Shown here in pieces: positions 1 through 8,307 of a DNA stretch of 46,432 nt. The notes beneath the pieces are model-generated. The model ran no database searches. It was given only the letters and a program-made list of their open reading frames with translations, and had not been told where the DNA came from. The stretch lies in NCBI GenBank assembly GCA_014377445.1, contig JACMPP010000165.1:1-46432 (forward strand), in the 5' to 3' direction. This stretch comes from Oligoflexus sp. GTDB taxonomy: Bacteria > Bdellovibrionota_B > Oligoflexia > Oligoflexales > Oligoflexaceae. The stretch's first letter is position 1; every line of letters starts with the position of its first letter. The translations under genes and the position numbers were made by a program.

Positions 1-51
1 AATATACATAAATGGTCCATAATATGTATTATTAACAGCACTTTACTAGGC

Positions 52-255
52 ATGGATAAGCGCAAAAGACAGGTTCGTCAAGATATTTTATTGACTGTTG
101 CTTGCCCCTTTCTTCCTGAACGGGCAAAGGTCCTGGAAATCGCCAGTGGCACTCGTCAGCATGCGGTTTACATCGCTTCGCAGCGCCCCGACATAGTTTG
201 GCAGCCTTCCGACCGGGACGATGAATCCGTTCGAAGCATTGAAGAATGGCGATTC
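52..255 (+). pseudogene. N-terminal remnant of a DUF938-family SAM-dependent methyltransferase
   Basis: This is open reading frame sequence upstream of, and in frame with, the next gene. Codons 1-67 read like the start of a DUF938 methyltransferase: a leading helix ending FLPE, then VLEIASGT-QHAVYIA and WQPSD-D-ES--SIEEW. In the family the SAM-binding loop reads EIASGTGQHA; here the second glycine is Arg35. After about codon 67 the similarity stops, and the translation becomes low-complexity Ser/Arg-rich sequence with no methyltransferase core. About two thirds of the domain is missing, so it should not be functional. The frame happens to stay open into the lipase-like gene at 391. The family match is from memory of its conserved text, not from a search. 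Confidence 0.6.
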
Positions 256-390
256 GGAATTTCGAGCAAAACTTCCTCAGACTCAATTATTGAGCGTCGA
301 TCCTCAATCGTATTTCGCCTAGCTTTTTCTAGACTTAAGGCAAAGCTTCCACTATTACGAATCCAGTTTAAAACTCTTAAAGGAAGCGCC

Positions 391-1617
391 ATGAAATTCA
401 TGCCTCGCATTCTCGTCTCAAGCTGCCTCGCTGCCACATTCACTTTAGGCTGTGCCGATCAAAAGACTATGTCGCAGGCCTTGGGTTACGTGGAAGAGCC
501 GGTCGCGGTGCTTGTCTCTTCCATGCTTATCGCTCAAATCGACCAAGCGAACCTCACGCAAAAACTTGCTTCCTATGGCATCGTACCTCGTAACGGCGTT
601 AAGATTTATCGTTTAAGCTACAACACCTTGGCTCCCGACCAATCGGCTGTGAAAGCCTCGGGCGTGATCATCCTGCCCGACACACAAAGCCCCGTCTTTC
701 CCTGGATTTCTCTTCAACACGGAACCATCCTTGCCAAATCGGAAGCCCCCTCGCTCGCACCGGGCGAAGGTCTAGCCGAAGCGTCACAGGGCTTCCTCAC
801 AGTCGTTCCTGACTATCTTGGATACGGGGATTCCGCTGACCTCCTTCATCCTTATATCATTGAGGCCGGCTACGTAGCACCCTTGCTCGACATGCTGCGC
901 GCAACACGTGAGTTTGCATCGACGACCAAGCTCAATCTTGGGCCTCTCTTTTTGAAAGGTTATTCGGAGGGCGGCTACGCGACTCTAGCCCTTCAAAAAG
1001 CGATTGAAACCGACAGCGAAGGAGAGTTCACCATCGCCGCGTCCTCGGCTTCGGCGGGACCTTATGACGTCGATTACACAGGTACTCTGACGGCCCAAAA
1101 GCCCAAGATCAATCCCGGTAACATTCCTTTTCTGATGCTTTCTTATAACCACTGGCTGGCAAATGACACCCTTCCGCTATCGGAAATCTTTGTTCCAAGC
1201 GAAGCAACCGTCAGCGATGCTTTGAACGGAAGCCATAGTCTCCAAGAAATATTCAAGATCCTGCCGAGCGACACCAACGCATTGTTCAAAGCCGATTTCA
1301 TAACGGACTTTGTCGGCGCACACCCAACTCTCGATGTGAGCAAGAAAATCCACAAGCTTCTTAAAAGCCAAAGCCTCGTCGCAGGACCGTGGGTGCCGTC
1401 CTCCCCGACTCGCTTTTATCATTGCGTCGACGATGAACAGATACCAGTAGCCGTAACCGAAAAAACTGCCACAACTTTCAAAAATCTCGGAGCACCGGTT
1501 GAAGCGATTCTGATCCCCAGCATGGACATAAGCCATCCTTTTACCCACACCACCTGTCCGGCGATCTTCAGTCCGATCAAGTGGTTTGCCCAAATACTGT
1601 CAGGCAGTGCGGCCTGA
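391..1617 (+). CDS. secreted alpha/beta hydrolase (lipase/esterase-like), probable lipoprotein
   Basis: The 408-residue product starts at the ATG at 391, preceded by an AAGGA-type ribosome site. The open frame extends back to 52, but that part is a methyltransferase relic. The N-terminus is a signal peptide ending in LGC at about residue 22, a weak lipobox followed by acidic and polar residues. An LQHGT stretch gives the oxyanion-hole region. GYSEGG places the nucleophile at Ser192. HCVDDEQ gives the acid at Asp347 or Asp348. SMDISHPFTH offers His382 or His386. The whole resembles the large bacterial and fungal secretory-lipase fold, so an ester hydrolase outside the cytoplasm is likely; the substrate is unknown. 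It appears monocistronic. Confidence 0.8.
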   Translation: MKFMPRILVSSCLAATFTLGCADQKTMSQALGYVEEPVAVLVSSMLIAQIDQANLTQKLASYGIVPRNGVKIYRLSYNTLAPDQSAVKASGVIILPDTQSPVFPWISLQHGTILAKSEAPSLAPGEGLAEASQGFLTVVPDYLGYGDSADLLHPYIIEAGYVAPLLDMLRATREFASTTKLNLGPLFLKGYSEGGYATLALQKAIETDSEGEFTIAASSASAGPYDVDYTGTLTAQKPKINPGNIPFLMLSYNHWLANDTLPLSEIFVPSEATVSDALNGSHSLQEIFKILPSDTNALFKADFITDFVGAHPTLDVSKKIHKLLKSQSLVAGPWVPSSPTRFYHCVDDEQIPVAVTEKTATTFKNLGAPVEAILIPSMDISHPFTHTTCPAIFSPIKWFAQILSGSAA

Positions 1618-1637
1618 TTTAAGCCGACCGATTCGTA

Positions 1638-1663
1638 GCCTGCCGGGCACCACCCGACAGGCC
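1638..1663 (+). terminator. GC-rich inverted repeat after the hydrolase gene
   Basis: Ten-base arms (GCCTGCCGGG and CCCGACAGGC) pair with one mismatch around a six-base loop, about 20 bases after the stop codon. There is no T tract, so it may be a processing or attenuation hairpin rather than an intrinsic terminator. Confidence 0.3.
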
Positions 1664-1859
1664 TTCGCCCCTGGGTCGCGCCTTTCCAAATTTTCCTCAA
1701 AATAGTTTCTAAACCCCTGCGTTCGCTCACCTTTATCCGGCTCTAACCGGGTCAAATGCCAGCATAATTTCGACCCGTCTGCCAAGTCTCATGCTATGAG
1801 TCGCTGAGGAAGAACGGCTTGTTTGCCCGATGCTGCAACCCCATTTAAGGGAAAATATC

Positions 1860-3053
1860 GTGAAAGTTATTTTGGACTCGGGAGCAGGCAAAACTCCCCG
1901 CAAGACTGTTGGGAAAAGTCCGGTGGATACTGATGCACAGAAAATCAAGATCGAACTGCACATTCCAGCGACTACGATCTTTAAGGTCCTGGGCACGGCT
2001 CTTCTCGTTTATATCCTCTTACTTTTGATGCCGATCGTCGTCACACTGTTCCTAGCGACGATGCTGGCGGTCTCTCTCTATCCTATTTTAGTTTTCATGA
2101 ATAAACGCGGCTTGCCCGGTTGGGTCGGCGTGAGCACGGTTGTGGCTGGAATCATGCTGGTTACAGCCCTCATCACGACCATGGTGTTACCTCCGCTCTT
2201 TGAGCAGAGCAGTCTGCTCGTGCAAAACTTCCCCAACCTTAAAGCATCCCTGCTTTCGCATATCCCCGCCACTGGACCTCTCCACACTTTGGCCCTTGAT
2301 ACGATGCAGCAGCTTCAGCGTTTGGATGGGAGCAAGATTGCTGAGCCTCTGGTTTCAGTGGGACAGGTTGCTATTGGATGGGTGGCTGAACTCTTTCTGA
2401 TCTTTATTTTCACGATTTATCTCCTCACCGATGGACCCAGAGCTTTGCATTGGTTCCTGGCCTTTTTCTCGACCGAGTGCAGCGAAAAACTCAAGCTCAC
2501 GGCTGCGGAGACCTCCAAAGTCATAGCGGCCTACGTCGGCGGTCAGGGGATCACCTGTTTGATCTGCGGCCTCTATGCCTTCGTCGTCCTAAGCCTCCTC
2601 AATGTCCCTGCGGCCATCATGCTGGCAACAATCGCCGGACTATTCGACATTCTACCCGTCCTTGGCGTTTTCCTTTCGGGTATTCCTGCTGTTCTTCTCG
2701 CCATGACGGTTTCGCCCTTTACTGGCCTTCTCGTCGCGGGACTTTATGTGCTTTACCATGCGATTGAAAATTATTTTCTCATCCCCAAGATTTATGGCAA
2801 TCGCTTGCGCCTCTCCGATCTCGTGGTGCTCGTATCCTTGCTCGCGGCCGGAACAATTGGGGGAATCATTGGGGCCATTGTCATCCTCCCGCTGGTGGCC
2901 TCCTATCCCATTATCGAGAGGATCTGGCTCGTCAACATTCTTGGGAAAACAGTGGTCAAAAAACACCTGAATGGGGCGACGACGGTCGATAATGCTTCAA
3001 TCAGTCCGTCACAGGGTCCTGAAAGCGAATTACCGACTCCCACTTATTCCTAG
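1860..3053 (+). CDS. AI-2E/PerM-family membrane transporter
   Basis: This is a 397-residue integral membrane protein. GTG at 1860 is preferred because AAGGGA lies seven bases upstream. An in-frame ATG at 1830 has no well-placed site and would add ten residues. A hydrophilic N-terminus of about 40 residues is followed by two closely spaced membrane segments, a soluble amphipathic stretch (about 110-170), then five or six more segments. Family hallmarks are the central GLFDILPVLG loop, and ENYFLIPKIYG followed by Leu-Ser-Asp-Leu-Val-Val and a Gly-rich final helix. The family includes autoinducer-2 exporters and Na+/H+ antiporters, so the substrate cannot be read from sequence. The Ser/Pro/Thr-rich tail is not conserved. 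Confidence 0.88.
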   Translation: MKVILDSGAGKTPRKTVGKSPVDTDAQKIKIELHIPATTIFKVLGTALLVYILLLLMPIVVTLFLATMLAVSLYPILVFMNKRGLPGWVGVSTVVAGIMLVTALITTMVLPPLFEQSSLLVQNFPNLKASLLSHIPATGPLHTLALDTMQQLQRLDGSKIAEPLVSVGQVAIGWVAELFLIFIFTIYLLTDGPRALHWFLAFFSTECSEKLKLTAAETSKVIAAYVGGQGITCLICGLYAFVVLSLLNVPAAIMLATIAGLFDILPVLGVFLSGIPAVLLAMTVSPFTGLLVAGLYVLYHAIENYFLIPKIYGNRLRLSDLVVLVSLLAAGTIGGIIGAIVILPLVASYPIIERIWLVNILGKTVVKKHLNGATTVDNASISPSQGPESELPTPTYS

Positions 3054-3062
3054 TTTCGCCTG

Positions 3063-3089
3063 GGCCTCGGACCTAAGTGTTCCGAGGCC
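3063..3089 (+). terminator. perfect 9-bp inverted repeat downstream of the AI-2E-type gene
   Basis: GGCCTCGGA pairs perfectly with TCCGAGGCC around a nine-base loop, ten bases after the stop. No T run follows. It is a strong hairpin, probably 3'-end forming, but not a canonical intrinsic terminator. Confidence 0.45.
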
Positions 3090-3236
3090 AGTCAGCCATT
3101 TCAGCCCATTGTTTCCCTGACCTATCGATGCTACAAATCCGGCGATAATGCGAGGTTTTCATCAGCCTTTCTGCTTCCGACTCCCCGCCGCGATTCTCCT
3201 TAGCTTTTCGTGGCTCATGTATCGTTACGAGGCCCT

Positions 3237-4631
3237 ATGAGTGCTCATGATCTGTTAGAAAAAAAATCCAAGGCCGTTCTGGTCGCCCTACAGCTTCCCG
3301 GAGTCTCCGACGAGGAACATAAGGGTGCCATGGACGAATTGGGTCGCTTGACCGAAACCCTCGGTTTTGAAATCGTTGGTCGCATTTCGCAGAAGCGGAA
3401 AGCAGCGTCCACCGCGGCAATTCTCGGATCAGGCAAACTCAAGGAGTTGGCGGAATATACCGGGGGCCGCGGCGTTATTGAACGTTTTAGAAAGCCAGGA
3501 GCCGAAGCGAGCCAAGACGACAACTTTGAAGACGACGGCTTTGAAGAGTTTGATGAATTCGATGAAGACATGGCAATCGAAGTCGGCAGCTTCACGAATA
3601 AGCCCAAGGCGAACATCGTTATCTTCGATCATGAGCTTAGCCCGACTCAATTGAAAAACCTCGAGGACTCAACTGGTGTTGAAGTTCTCGATCGAACCGG
3701 CGTCATCCTCGAGATCTTTAGTCGCCATGCGAAGAGTCGCGAAGCTCGCCTTCAGGTCGAGATCGCCAAACTCGGTTACCTCGCCCCACGCCTTCGTCTG
3801 TCGAATGTCGGTGGCGACCGTCAGGGCGGTGGCATCGGATCCAAAGGTTCAGGGGAAAGCGCGCACGAACTCGACAAACGCAGGATACGCGATCGTATCG
3901 CGGAACTCAAAAAGCAGCTTGATGCCATCCACAACGAACAGAGCAATCGTCGCTCGGGCCGCAGGGAATCGCCTTGTGTGGCTCTCGTCGGCTACACCAA
4001 CGCCGGCAAATCGTCTTTGATGCGCGCCCTCACAGGCAGCGACGTCCTAATTGCCGACAAACTCTTTGCAACGCTCGACACCACAGTGCGTGTCATGCAT
4101 CCCGAATCATTTCCCCGCGTTTTGATCTCTGACACCGTCGGCTTCATTAAAAAGCTTCCTCATGATCTCGTCGCTTCATTTCGTTCGACCCTGGATGAAG
4201 CGCTTAACGCATCTCTCCTGCTTTTCACTGTGGATGCATCGGATCCAAACTTCCGTTCCCAGCTTGAAGTCACACGCACCGTTTTGAAAGAGATCGGTGC
4301 CGACGAACAGGATCAATTCATTATTCTGAACAAGGTCGATCAGCTTACGGACATTCAGATCAAAACTCTGCGAATGGAATACCCGCAAGCCATCATGATA
4401 TCGACCCGCAAACCGGAAGATATCAAACGCGTGCGGGACCTCGTCCTGGGTTACTTTGAACGCGATATGGTTGAAGAGAAGTTCCTGATCCCCTACTCCA
4501 AAGGCAATCTCACAGGCCCCATTCACGAGAAGTCACGTGTTCTCAGCGAAAGCTTTGAAGACGAGGGAACCGACATTCTCATTCGCGCCACGCCCGACTT
4601 TATCGAGTGGCTCAAGAAGCAATTACTCTGA
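3237..4631 (+). CDS. hflX: GTPase HflX
   Basis: HflX is a ribosome-associated GTPase that splits or rescues stalled ribosomes. The start is ATG 3237, with ACGAGG close upstream; a GTG at 3210 would add nine residues. The 464-residue product has the HflX N-terminal domain, a long helical linker, and the G domain. Visible motifs are the P-loop GYTNAGKS (252-259), the switch I region LFATLDTT, DTVGF, NKVD, and a short C-terminal domain. The glycine-rich GGDRQGGGIGSKGSGES linker motif is present. A very acidic insert (about residues 94-112, mostly Asp, Glu and Phe) interrupts the N-terminal domain and is not usual in the family. The gene ends at a bidirectional terminator shared with the convergent exbD. 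Confidence 0.95.
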   Translation: MSAHDLLEKKSKAVLVALQLPGVSDEEHKGAMDELGRLTETLGFEIVGRISQKRKAASTAAILGSGKLKELAEYTGGRGVIERFRKPGAEASQDDNFEDDGFEEFDEFDEDMAIEVGSFTNKPKANIVIFDHELSPTQLKNLEDSTGVEVLDRTGVILEIFSRHAKSREARLQVEIAKLGYLAPRLRLSNVGGDRQGGGIGSKGSGESAHELDKRRIRDRIAELKKQLDAIHNEQSNRRSGRRESPCVALVGYTNAGKSSLMRALTGSDVLIADKLFATLDTTVRVMHPESFPRVLISDTVGFIKKLPHDLVASFRSTLDEALNASLLLFTVDASDPNFRSQLEVTRTVLKEIGADEQDQFIILNKVDQLTDIQIKTLRMEYPQAIMISTRKPEDIKRVRDLVLGYFERDMVEEKFLIPYSKGNLTGPIHEKSRVLSESFEDEGTDILIRATPDFIEWLKKQLL

Positions 4632-4670
4632 ATGAAACTGCAGATTTTTGTCGAAGTTAAAAGACACAAA

Positions 4671-4702
4671 AAAAGGCCTGATCCGCGAGGAACAGGCCTT
4701 TT
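4671..4702. terminator. bidirectional intrinsic terminator between hflX and exbD
   Basis: AAAAGGCCTG and CAGGCCTTTT form a perfect stem with a 12-base loop. A-rich and T-rich flanks allow termination of both converging transcripts. Confidence 0.85.
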
Positions 4703-4718
4703 GAACATCTAGCGTAAG

Positions 4719-5165
4719 TTACGGAGCCGGAGTTGGCGGCGTCGTAGTAGGATCCGTGGTGAGAGCGAAATCTTGAATTTCGTTCTTACGAATCACGTCG
4801 ATGATCTTGATCACAAGAGCGTAAGGAGTGGTCGCATCCGCGCTGATCGTCGCCGCGAGAGCAACGCCAGGCCTCTTCACTTTCTCTTCTGCGATCTTGC
4901 CTGCCACCTGATCAAGAGTGATAACTGTACCGTCGAGGTAAAGTTTGCCTTCTTTATCGAGTGCAAAATTCATCGGCTTATCGTTGGGATTCACCGGTTG
5001 AGATGATTCCGCTTCAGGTAACTTGAGGTCCAATGCTTTGTTGGCAATGAAAGTCGCAGTCACCATGAAAATAATCAAAAGCACGAGCATGATGTCAACG
5101 AGGGGGGTAACGTTAATACCCGAGATGCCTTCGTCGTCATTATCAGAAAAACCACCACCAGCCAT
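4719..5165 (-). CDS. exbD: biopolymer transport protein ExbD
   Basis: ExbD forms, with ExbB, the proton-driven inner-membrane motor that energises TonB. The 148-residue product starts at the ATG at 5165 (MAGGGFSDN), with AGAGG seven bases upstream; a TTG at 5180 would be less usual. A short cytoplasmic acidic segment leads into INVTPLVDIMLVLLIIF, the single membrane helix carrying the essential Asp. The periplasmic domain follows, ending in a Thr/Pro/Ala tail. It lies 18 bases after exbB and is the last gene of tonB-exbB-exbD. Confidence 0.93.
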   Translation of the reverse strand: MAGGGFSDNDDEGISGINVTPLVDIMLVLLIIFMVTATFIANKALDLKLPEAESSQPVNPNDKPMNFALDKEGKLYLDGTVITLDQVAGKIAEEKVKRPGVALAATISADATTPYALVIKIIDVIRKNEIQDFALTTDPTTTPPTPAP

Positions 5166-5183
5166 CGCTAACCTCTTCAAACC

Positions 5184-5849
5184 TTAAGATTGAACTGAGC
5201 GAAAGTCTTCGCCGACGCCAGCTGCAAGCGTGTTAACCATCGCTTGGCAGTCTGTAGTCAAGACTTTGATCTGACGCTGGAAGTAGTTGAATGCGATTAC
5301 AGCAGGGATAGCTACAAGGAGGCCAACCGCTGTCGCAACAAGAGCTTCCGAAATACCGGCCATAACAACTGTCGCACCACCGGCTGGGTTGGAACCCAAA
5401 TCGTGGAACGCTTTGATAATACCCAAAACGGTACCGAAGAGGCCGATGAAGGGAGCGTTGTTACCGAGAGTCGACAGAACCACAAGACCGCGGTCCAGAT
5501 ATTTACGTTTGCGAAGGAGAAAGGCGTGCATCGCTTCCTGCATAGAGCTGAGTCCGTTGTCCCGGTGTTCGATACCTTCAAGTGTGATGCTTGCTTCGAG
5601 GCTCATTGGATGCTTGTTGCAGATTTCGGCAACGGCTTGAAAATCTCTCGCTTTGAGGCCACGGTAGATTTGTTCGATCGTTTCTTTGTCGAGACCTCTT
5701 TGGCGAGTAAAGTACCAAAGACGTTCAAAACCGATCGCAACGGAGACGATGCTGAGAACAATCAGAAGCCAGAGGATCCACTCTGTTCCAAGCAATGTCA
5801 TATTCAAAAGTTCGTTAACAATATTGAAACCGTGTCCTTGAGTGCCCAT
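5184..5849 (-). CDS. exbB: ExbB/TolQ-family proton channel subunit
   Basis: This is the 221-residue motor subunit that pairs with ExbD. There is one N-terminal membrane helix (about 22-40), a cytoplasmic loop (about 50-125), then two helices. The conserved block LGNNAPFIGLFGTVLGI leads into the second helix, and the third is rich in Ala, Gly and Val and precedes FNYF. A GAGG site lies five bases before the ATG. ExbB and TolQ cannot be separated on motifs alone. The adjacent tonB-like gene favours ExbB, although no Tol genes are in view to exclude a Tol role. Confidence 0.92.
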   Translation of the reverse strand: MGTQGHGFNIVNELLNMTLLGTEWILWLLIVLSIVSVAIGFERLWYFTRQRGLDKETIEQIYRGLKARDFQAVAEICNKHPMSLEASITLEGIEHRDNGLSSMQEAMHAFLLRKRKYLDRGLVVLSTLGNNAPFIGLFGTVLGIIKAFHDLGSNPAGGATVVMAGISEALVATAVGLLVAIPAVIAFNYFQRQIKVLTTDCQAMVNTLAAGVGEDFRSVQS

Positions 5850-5929
5850 GGAACCTCGTTCCTTTCATCCGTAAAAGTTAAAACAATAAGATTCACTAAG
5901 GGACGACTATATCCCCGAGTTGGCTTAAA

Positions 5930-6664
5930 TCAACCTGGAGGCAACTTGAAGTCGAAACGAACTTCCTTGCCGACCATTTTAGCAGCGACACCGCCCACCA
6001 TACGAGGTGCGTAGCGCCATTTGCGAACAGCATTCTTCGCTTCTTTTTCGAACATGTTGCGAGGCTCTGATTTCAGAACTTCGATGTTCTCCGCCTTACC
6101 TTCTTCATTGATGTCAAAGCGCAAGAGCACATAACCTTCGAGGCCTTTGATCGCCGCTTCTTTAGGGAAGAGAGGTTCAACCCGGTCGATCGGTTCCGCA
6201 TTGGCTGTCACACCAGCATCACCTTGACCATCTGTCGTACTAAACCCTTCGCCGACAACACCACCCGTTTTATCGTCACCAAAGCTTTGAGGTCCGGCTG
6301 TTTCCTGAGGAACGGTCTCTTGGGGAGTGTCCTTATCGACAGGCTTGGTGTTGATCACTTTGTGATCGGGTTTCGGTTTTGGCTTGATGTCAGGTTTCGG
6401 TTTTGCAACCTCTACAGCTTTAGCCGATGCGTTGGGATTGCCATTCGGATTGGCGAAGATACGCACTTTCACAACAGATTTCTTCACCTCGACTTGAGGC
6501 ACGGCAACACTGTCCCGCTGAAGTATCAGCAGGGTTCCTAGGTGAGCCACGACCGACAGTACAACTGCGATCCATACGAAATACTCGTCTAGGAAACGAA
6601 GACCCTTAGAACTTTTCATAAACGGCTCAGGAGGCAAACGTAGATTTATAGTTTCGATATCCAT
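5930..6664 (-). CDS. tonB: TonB-family energy transducer
   Basis: TonB carries motor energy from ExbB/ExbD to outer-membrane receptors. The 244-residue start at 6664 (MDIETINL) is chosen; the frame stays open to 6754, but that extension lacks TonB character. Residues about 23-42 form the single membrane anchor. A Lys/Pro-rich spacer (KPKPDIKPKPKP) follows, long enough to span the periplasm. The C-terminal TonB domain contains VEPLFPKEAAIKGLEGYV, RFDINEEGKAENIEV and AVRKWRYAP. It is first in the tonB-exbB-exbD operon, 80 bases before exbB. I found no clear iron-type operator upstream. Confidence 0.92.
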   Translation of the reverse strand: MDIETINLRLPPEPFMKSSKGLRFLDEYFVWIAVVLSVVAHLGTLLILQRDSVAVPQVEVKKSVVKVRIFANPNGNPNASAKAVEVAKPKPDIKPKPKPDHKVINTKPVDKDTPQETVPQETAGPQSFGDDKTGGVVGEGFSTTDGQGDAGVTANAEPIDRVEPLFPKEAAIKGLEGYVLLRFDINEEGKAENIEVLKSEPRNMFEKEAKNAVRKWRYAPRMVGGVAAKMVGKEVRFDFKLPPG

Positions 6665-6979
6665 TAACTTCTGCTTCCTCACAGTAGGGCGGCAAGCACT
6701 ATGTAGTGGATGATTCTCCTCAGGAAAAGTCACATTTGCCGTCAAGAAATGCAATTAAATTTTGTCGTTTGCTACCAATTATTTTTACAAAAATACTATT
6801 TTAGCTTTAAAAACGTGTGCTGAGTGAGCCCCTAAATCCTATCGAAACGCGCTAAAGGTCAATTGGGCACTGCTGTGAATAAGTCTGTTCGCAGTGTCAC
6901 TTAGAGTCAAAAGTCTTTTTACAGAACGGCTCAGGTCCTGTAGCATTCGCTGATCGCGCCAGATTTGAGGGAACTATTG
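6665..6979. other. divergent intergenic region between tonB and the endonuclease gene
   Basis: The 315 bases must hold the promoters of both divergent transcripts. The central part (about 6755-6830) is AT-rich. I see no confident -35/-10 pair, Fur box or RNA structure. The beginning is covered by an open but non-TonB-like extension of the tonB frame. Confidence 0.5.
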
Positions 6980-7882
6980 ATGCGAAATAAGAAGAGAAAA
7001 AGTAACAGCCTATGGATCAGCTTATTCGCAGTTTTACTGGTTCTGATACTACGCCAATGGCCACAGATCATTCCGAGTTCCGATGACTCGATAGTAGATA
7101 ATGAAAGACGAACCCACAAGACCCATCAGTCGCAAGAGCCTGCAACACCTCCCGCTGCAAGCCCTTCGTTATCTCGAGATGAACTGCAACTTCCAAAAAG
7201 CCGTATTCATGATTTTGATGCGGCGAAAAACGAACTCAGAAAATTATTCGGTCGAGGCCGAGAATTTTACTGTGATTGCTCCTATGATTTTACGCGCAAA
7301 CCAAACGTTGACCCTGGTTCCTGCGGCCTGAAATCCAACTCAGCGCGCGCTCAACGCATCGAATGGGAACACGTGGTTCCAGCGAGTTTTTATGGTCGAC
7401 AGTTTGCTGAGTGGCGCAAAGGGGACCCTAGCTGCACGGGCCGAAGCCGTAAGGGACGTGAGTGCGCTCGCAAGGCTTCGCCTGTGTTTCGGCAGATTGA
7501 AGGGGATATGTATAACCTTCAACCCTCCGTGGGTGAACTGAATCGCGTTCGAGGTGACACGAGTTATGGCGACGTTCCAGGAGAGCCGAGAGAATTCGGT
7601 CGCTGCGATTTCGAACGCTTCGCGAATAAGACGGAACCGAGGCCAGAGGTTCGAGGTGATATTGCCCGTATCTACTTTTATATGGACGCCCGCTACCCAC
7701 AATTCCACATAGTCAACGAAGAAAATCTAAAAATGCTCGAAGAATGGGCATTTTCCGATCCAATCGACGACGCGGAGCGGACACGATTGAAGAAGATCGA
7801 GGCGGTTCAAGGGAACAGCTTTTTTATAGGTCGTTTATCGGTTGCGAGCAAAGATCACCCTGCTAGAGGGCGTTCGCAGTGA
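6980..7882 (+). CDS. endonuclease I (EndA/NucM family), membrane-anchored or secreted
   Basis: This is a 300-residue periplasmic or secreted DNase-type protein. ATG 6980 has GAGGGA eight bases upstream; a TTG at 6965 is the longer alternative. A Lys/Arg-rich start leads into one hydrophobic segment (about 12-29), a signal peptide or anchor. A polar Ser/Pro-rich linker follows. The nuclease domain starts near FYCDCSYDF and includes the metal-binding core IEWEHVVPASFYG, a cysteine-containing insert, DMYNLQPSVGELNRVRGD, and RGDIARIYFYM. The family cleaves DNA with a His-metal centre and is used for nutrient scavenging or biofilm DNA. No partner gene adjoins it. Confidence 0.9.
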   Translation: MRNKKRKSNSLWISLFAVLLVLILRQWPQIIPSSDDSIVDNERRTHKTHQSQEPATPPAASPSLSRDELQLPKSRIHDFDAAKNELRKLFGRGREFYCDCSYDFTRKPNVDPGSCGLKSNSARAQRIEWEHVVPASFYGRQFAEWRKGDPSCTGRSRKGRECARKASPVFRQIEGDMYNLQPSVGELNRVRGDTSYGDVPGEPREFGRCDFERFANKTEPRPEVRGDIARIYFYMDARYPQFHIVNEENLKMLEEWAFSDPIDDAERTRLKKIEAVQGNSFFIGRLSVASKDHPARGRSQ

Positions 7883-8052
7883 TTCGAATATCGACTCACT
7901 CGAGCGAAGTCTTAAGACTGACAGAAGCTGCGAATCGCGGGACTGACGTTTTCTTCGCTGGGACAAGAGGTTTTATTCTTGGCTTCCTTTAAAGCCACGG
8001 GATTGGCTGTGATTCGAAAGTTGCTGATCTTCACAGACCCGCTCAATTTTGG

Positions 8053-8086
8053 AAAAAAAAGGACTCCCTCGTATTTGAAGGAGTCC
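8053..8086 (-). terminator. minus-strand intrinsic terminator with no obvious cognate gene
   Basis: Read on the minus strand, GGACTCC pairs with GGAGTCC around a 12-base loop, followed by TTTTTTTT (8053-8060). No recognisable minus-strand gene ends here; the neighbouring genes on both sides point rightward. Confidence 0.65.
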
Positions 8087-8194
8087 CCCATGGCCTTATT
8101 TATAGACCGTACGTCAGTCGTTTTCGTCCTTATCTCTCTAAAAGCGCATGATTCGATAACATGAGGTTTTTCAGAAGAGTGTCAGAGACTTTCT
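8053..8194 (-). ncRNA. candidate small RNA of about 140 nt, possibly iron-regulated
   Basis: On the minus strand, TTGCTA and TATCAA lie 17 bases apart (8225-8230 and 8202-8207), predicting a start near 8194. The strand then runs without a convincing ORF to a terminator ending in eight T. A 19-base palindrome matching 13 of 19 positions of the classical Fur box overlaps the -10. Together these fit an RyhB-like layout, but the promoter is weak and no conservation was examined. It could instead be a 3' end without a gene, or a chance arrangement. Confidence 0.25.
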
Positions 8195-8200
8195 ATTAAT

Positions 8201-8230
8201 ATTGATAATAGATCTCAATATCACTAGCAA
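8201..8230. promoter_or_regulatory. Fur-box-like palindrome overlapping bidirectional promoter-like elements
   Basis: Bases 8204-8222 start GATAAT and end ATATC, agreeing with the Fur consensus at 13 of 19 positions including both outer quartets. On the plus strand TTGATA (8202) and TAGCAA (8225) are 17 bases apart, and the same bases read TTGCTA and TATCAA on the minus strand. A regulator bound here could affect both the lipoprotein at 8308 and a minus-strand transcript. The match is partial. Confidence 0.25.
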
Positions 8231-8307
8231 GGCTTTTTTTCGTTGGGCAGTTTATACCCCCCTTCCTGACATGCGCTATAATGGATAAAAATGCCAAGGA
8301 GACGTTC

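Larger units (their letters stand above)
7883..8307. other. 425-bp intergenic region with a minus-strand terminator and a palindromic operator-like site
   Basis: The region contains a strong minus-strand intrinsic terminator (8053-8086) and, 120-150 bases upstream of it on that strand, overlapping promoter-like elements with a GATA...TATC palindrome. A 59-codon minus-strand frame (7912-8091) is open. Its only ATG has AAGG just two bases away, and the terminator stem lies inside it, so I do not call it a gene. Confidence 0.5.

Noticed and set aside
5244..6014. 256-codon plus-strand ORF
   Set aside because: It is antisense to exbB and the end of tonB, both well supported.
6755..6860. Search for a Fur box upstream of tonB
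   Set aside because: AT-rich sequence is present, but no stretch approaches the GATAAT/ATTATC palindrome.
7912..8091. 59-codon minus-strand ORF, open further upstream to about 8180, after the nuclease gene
   Set aside because: Its only ATG has AAGG just two bases away, upstream codons lack a start, and an intrinsic terminator with eight T lies inside the frame.
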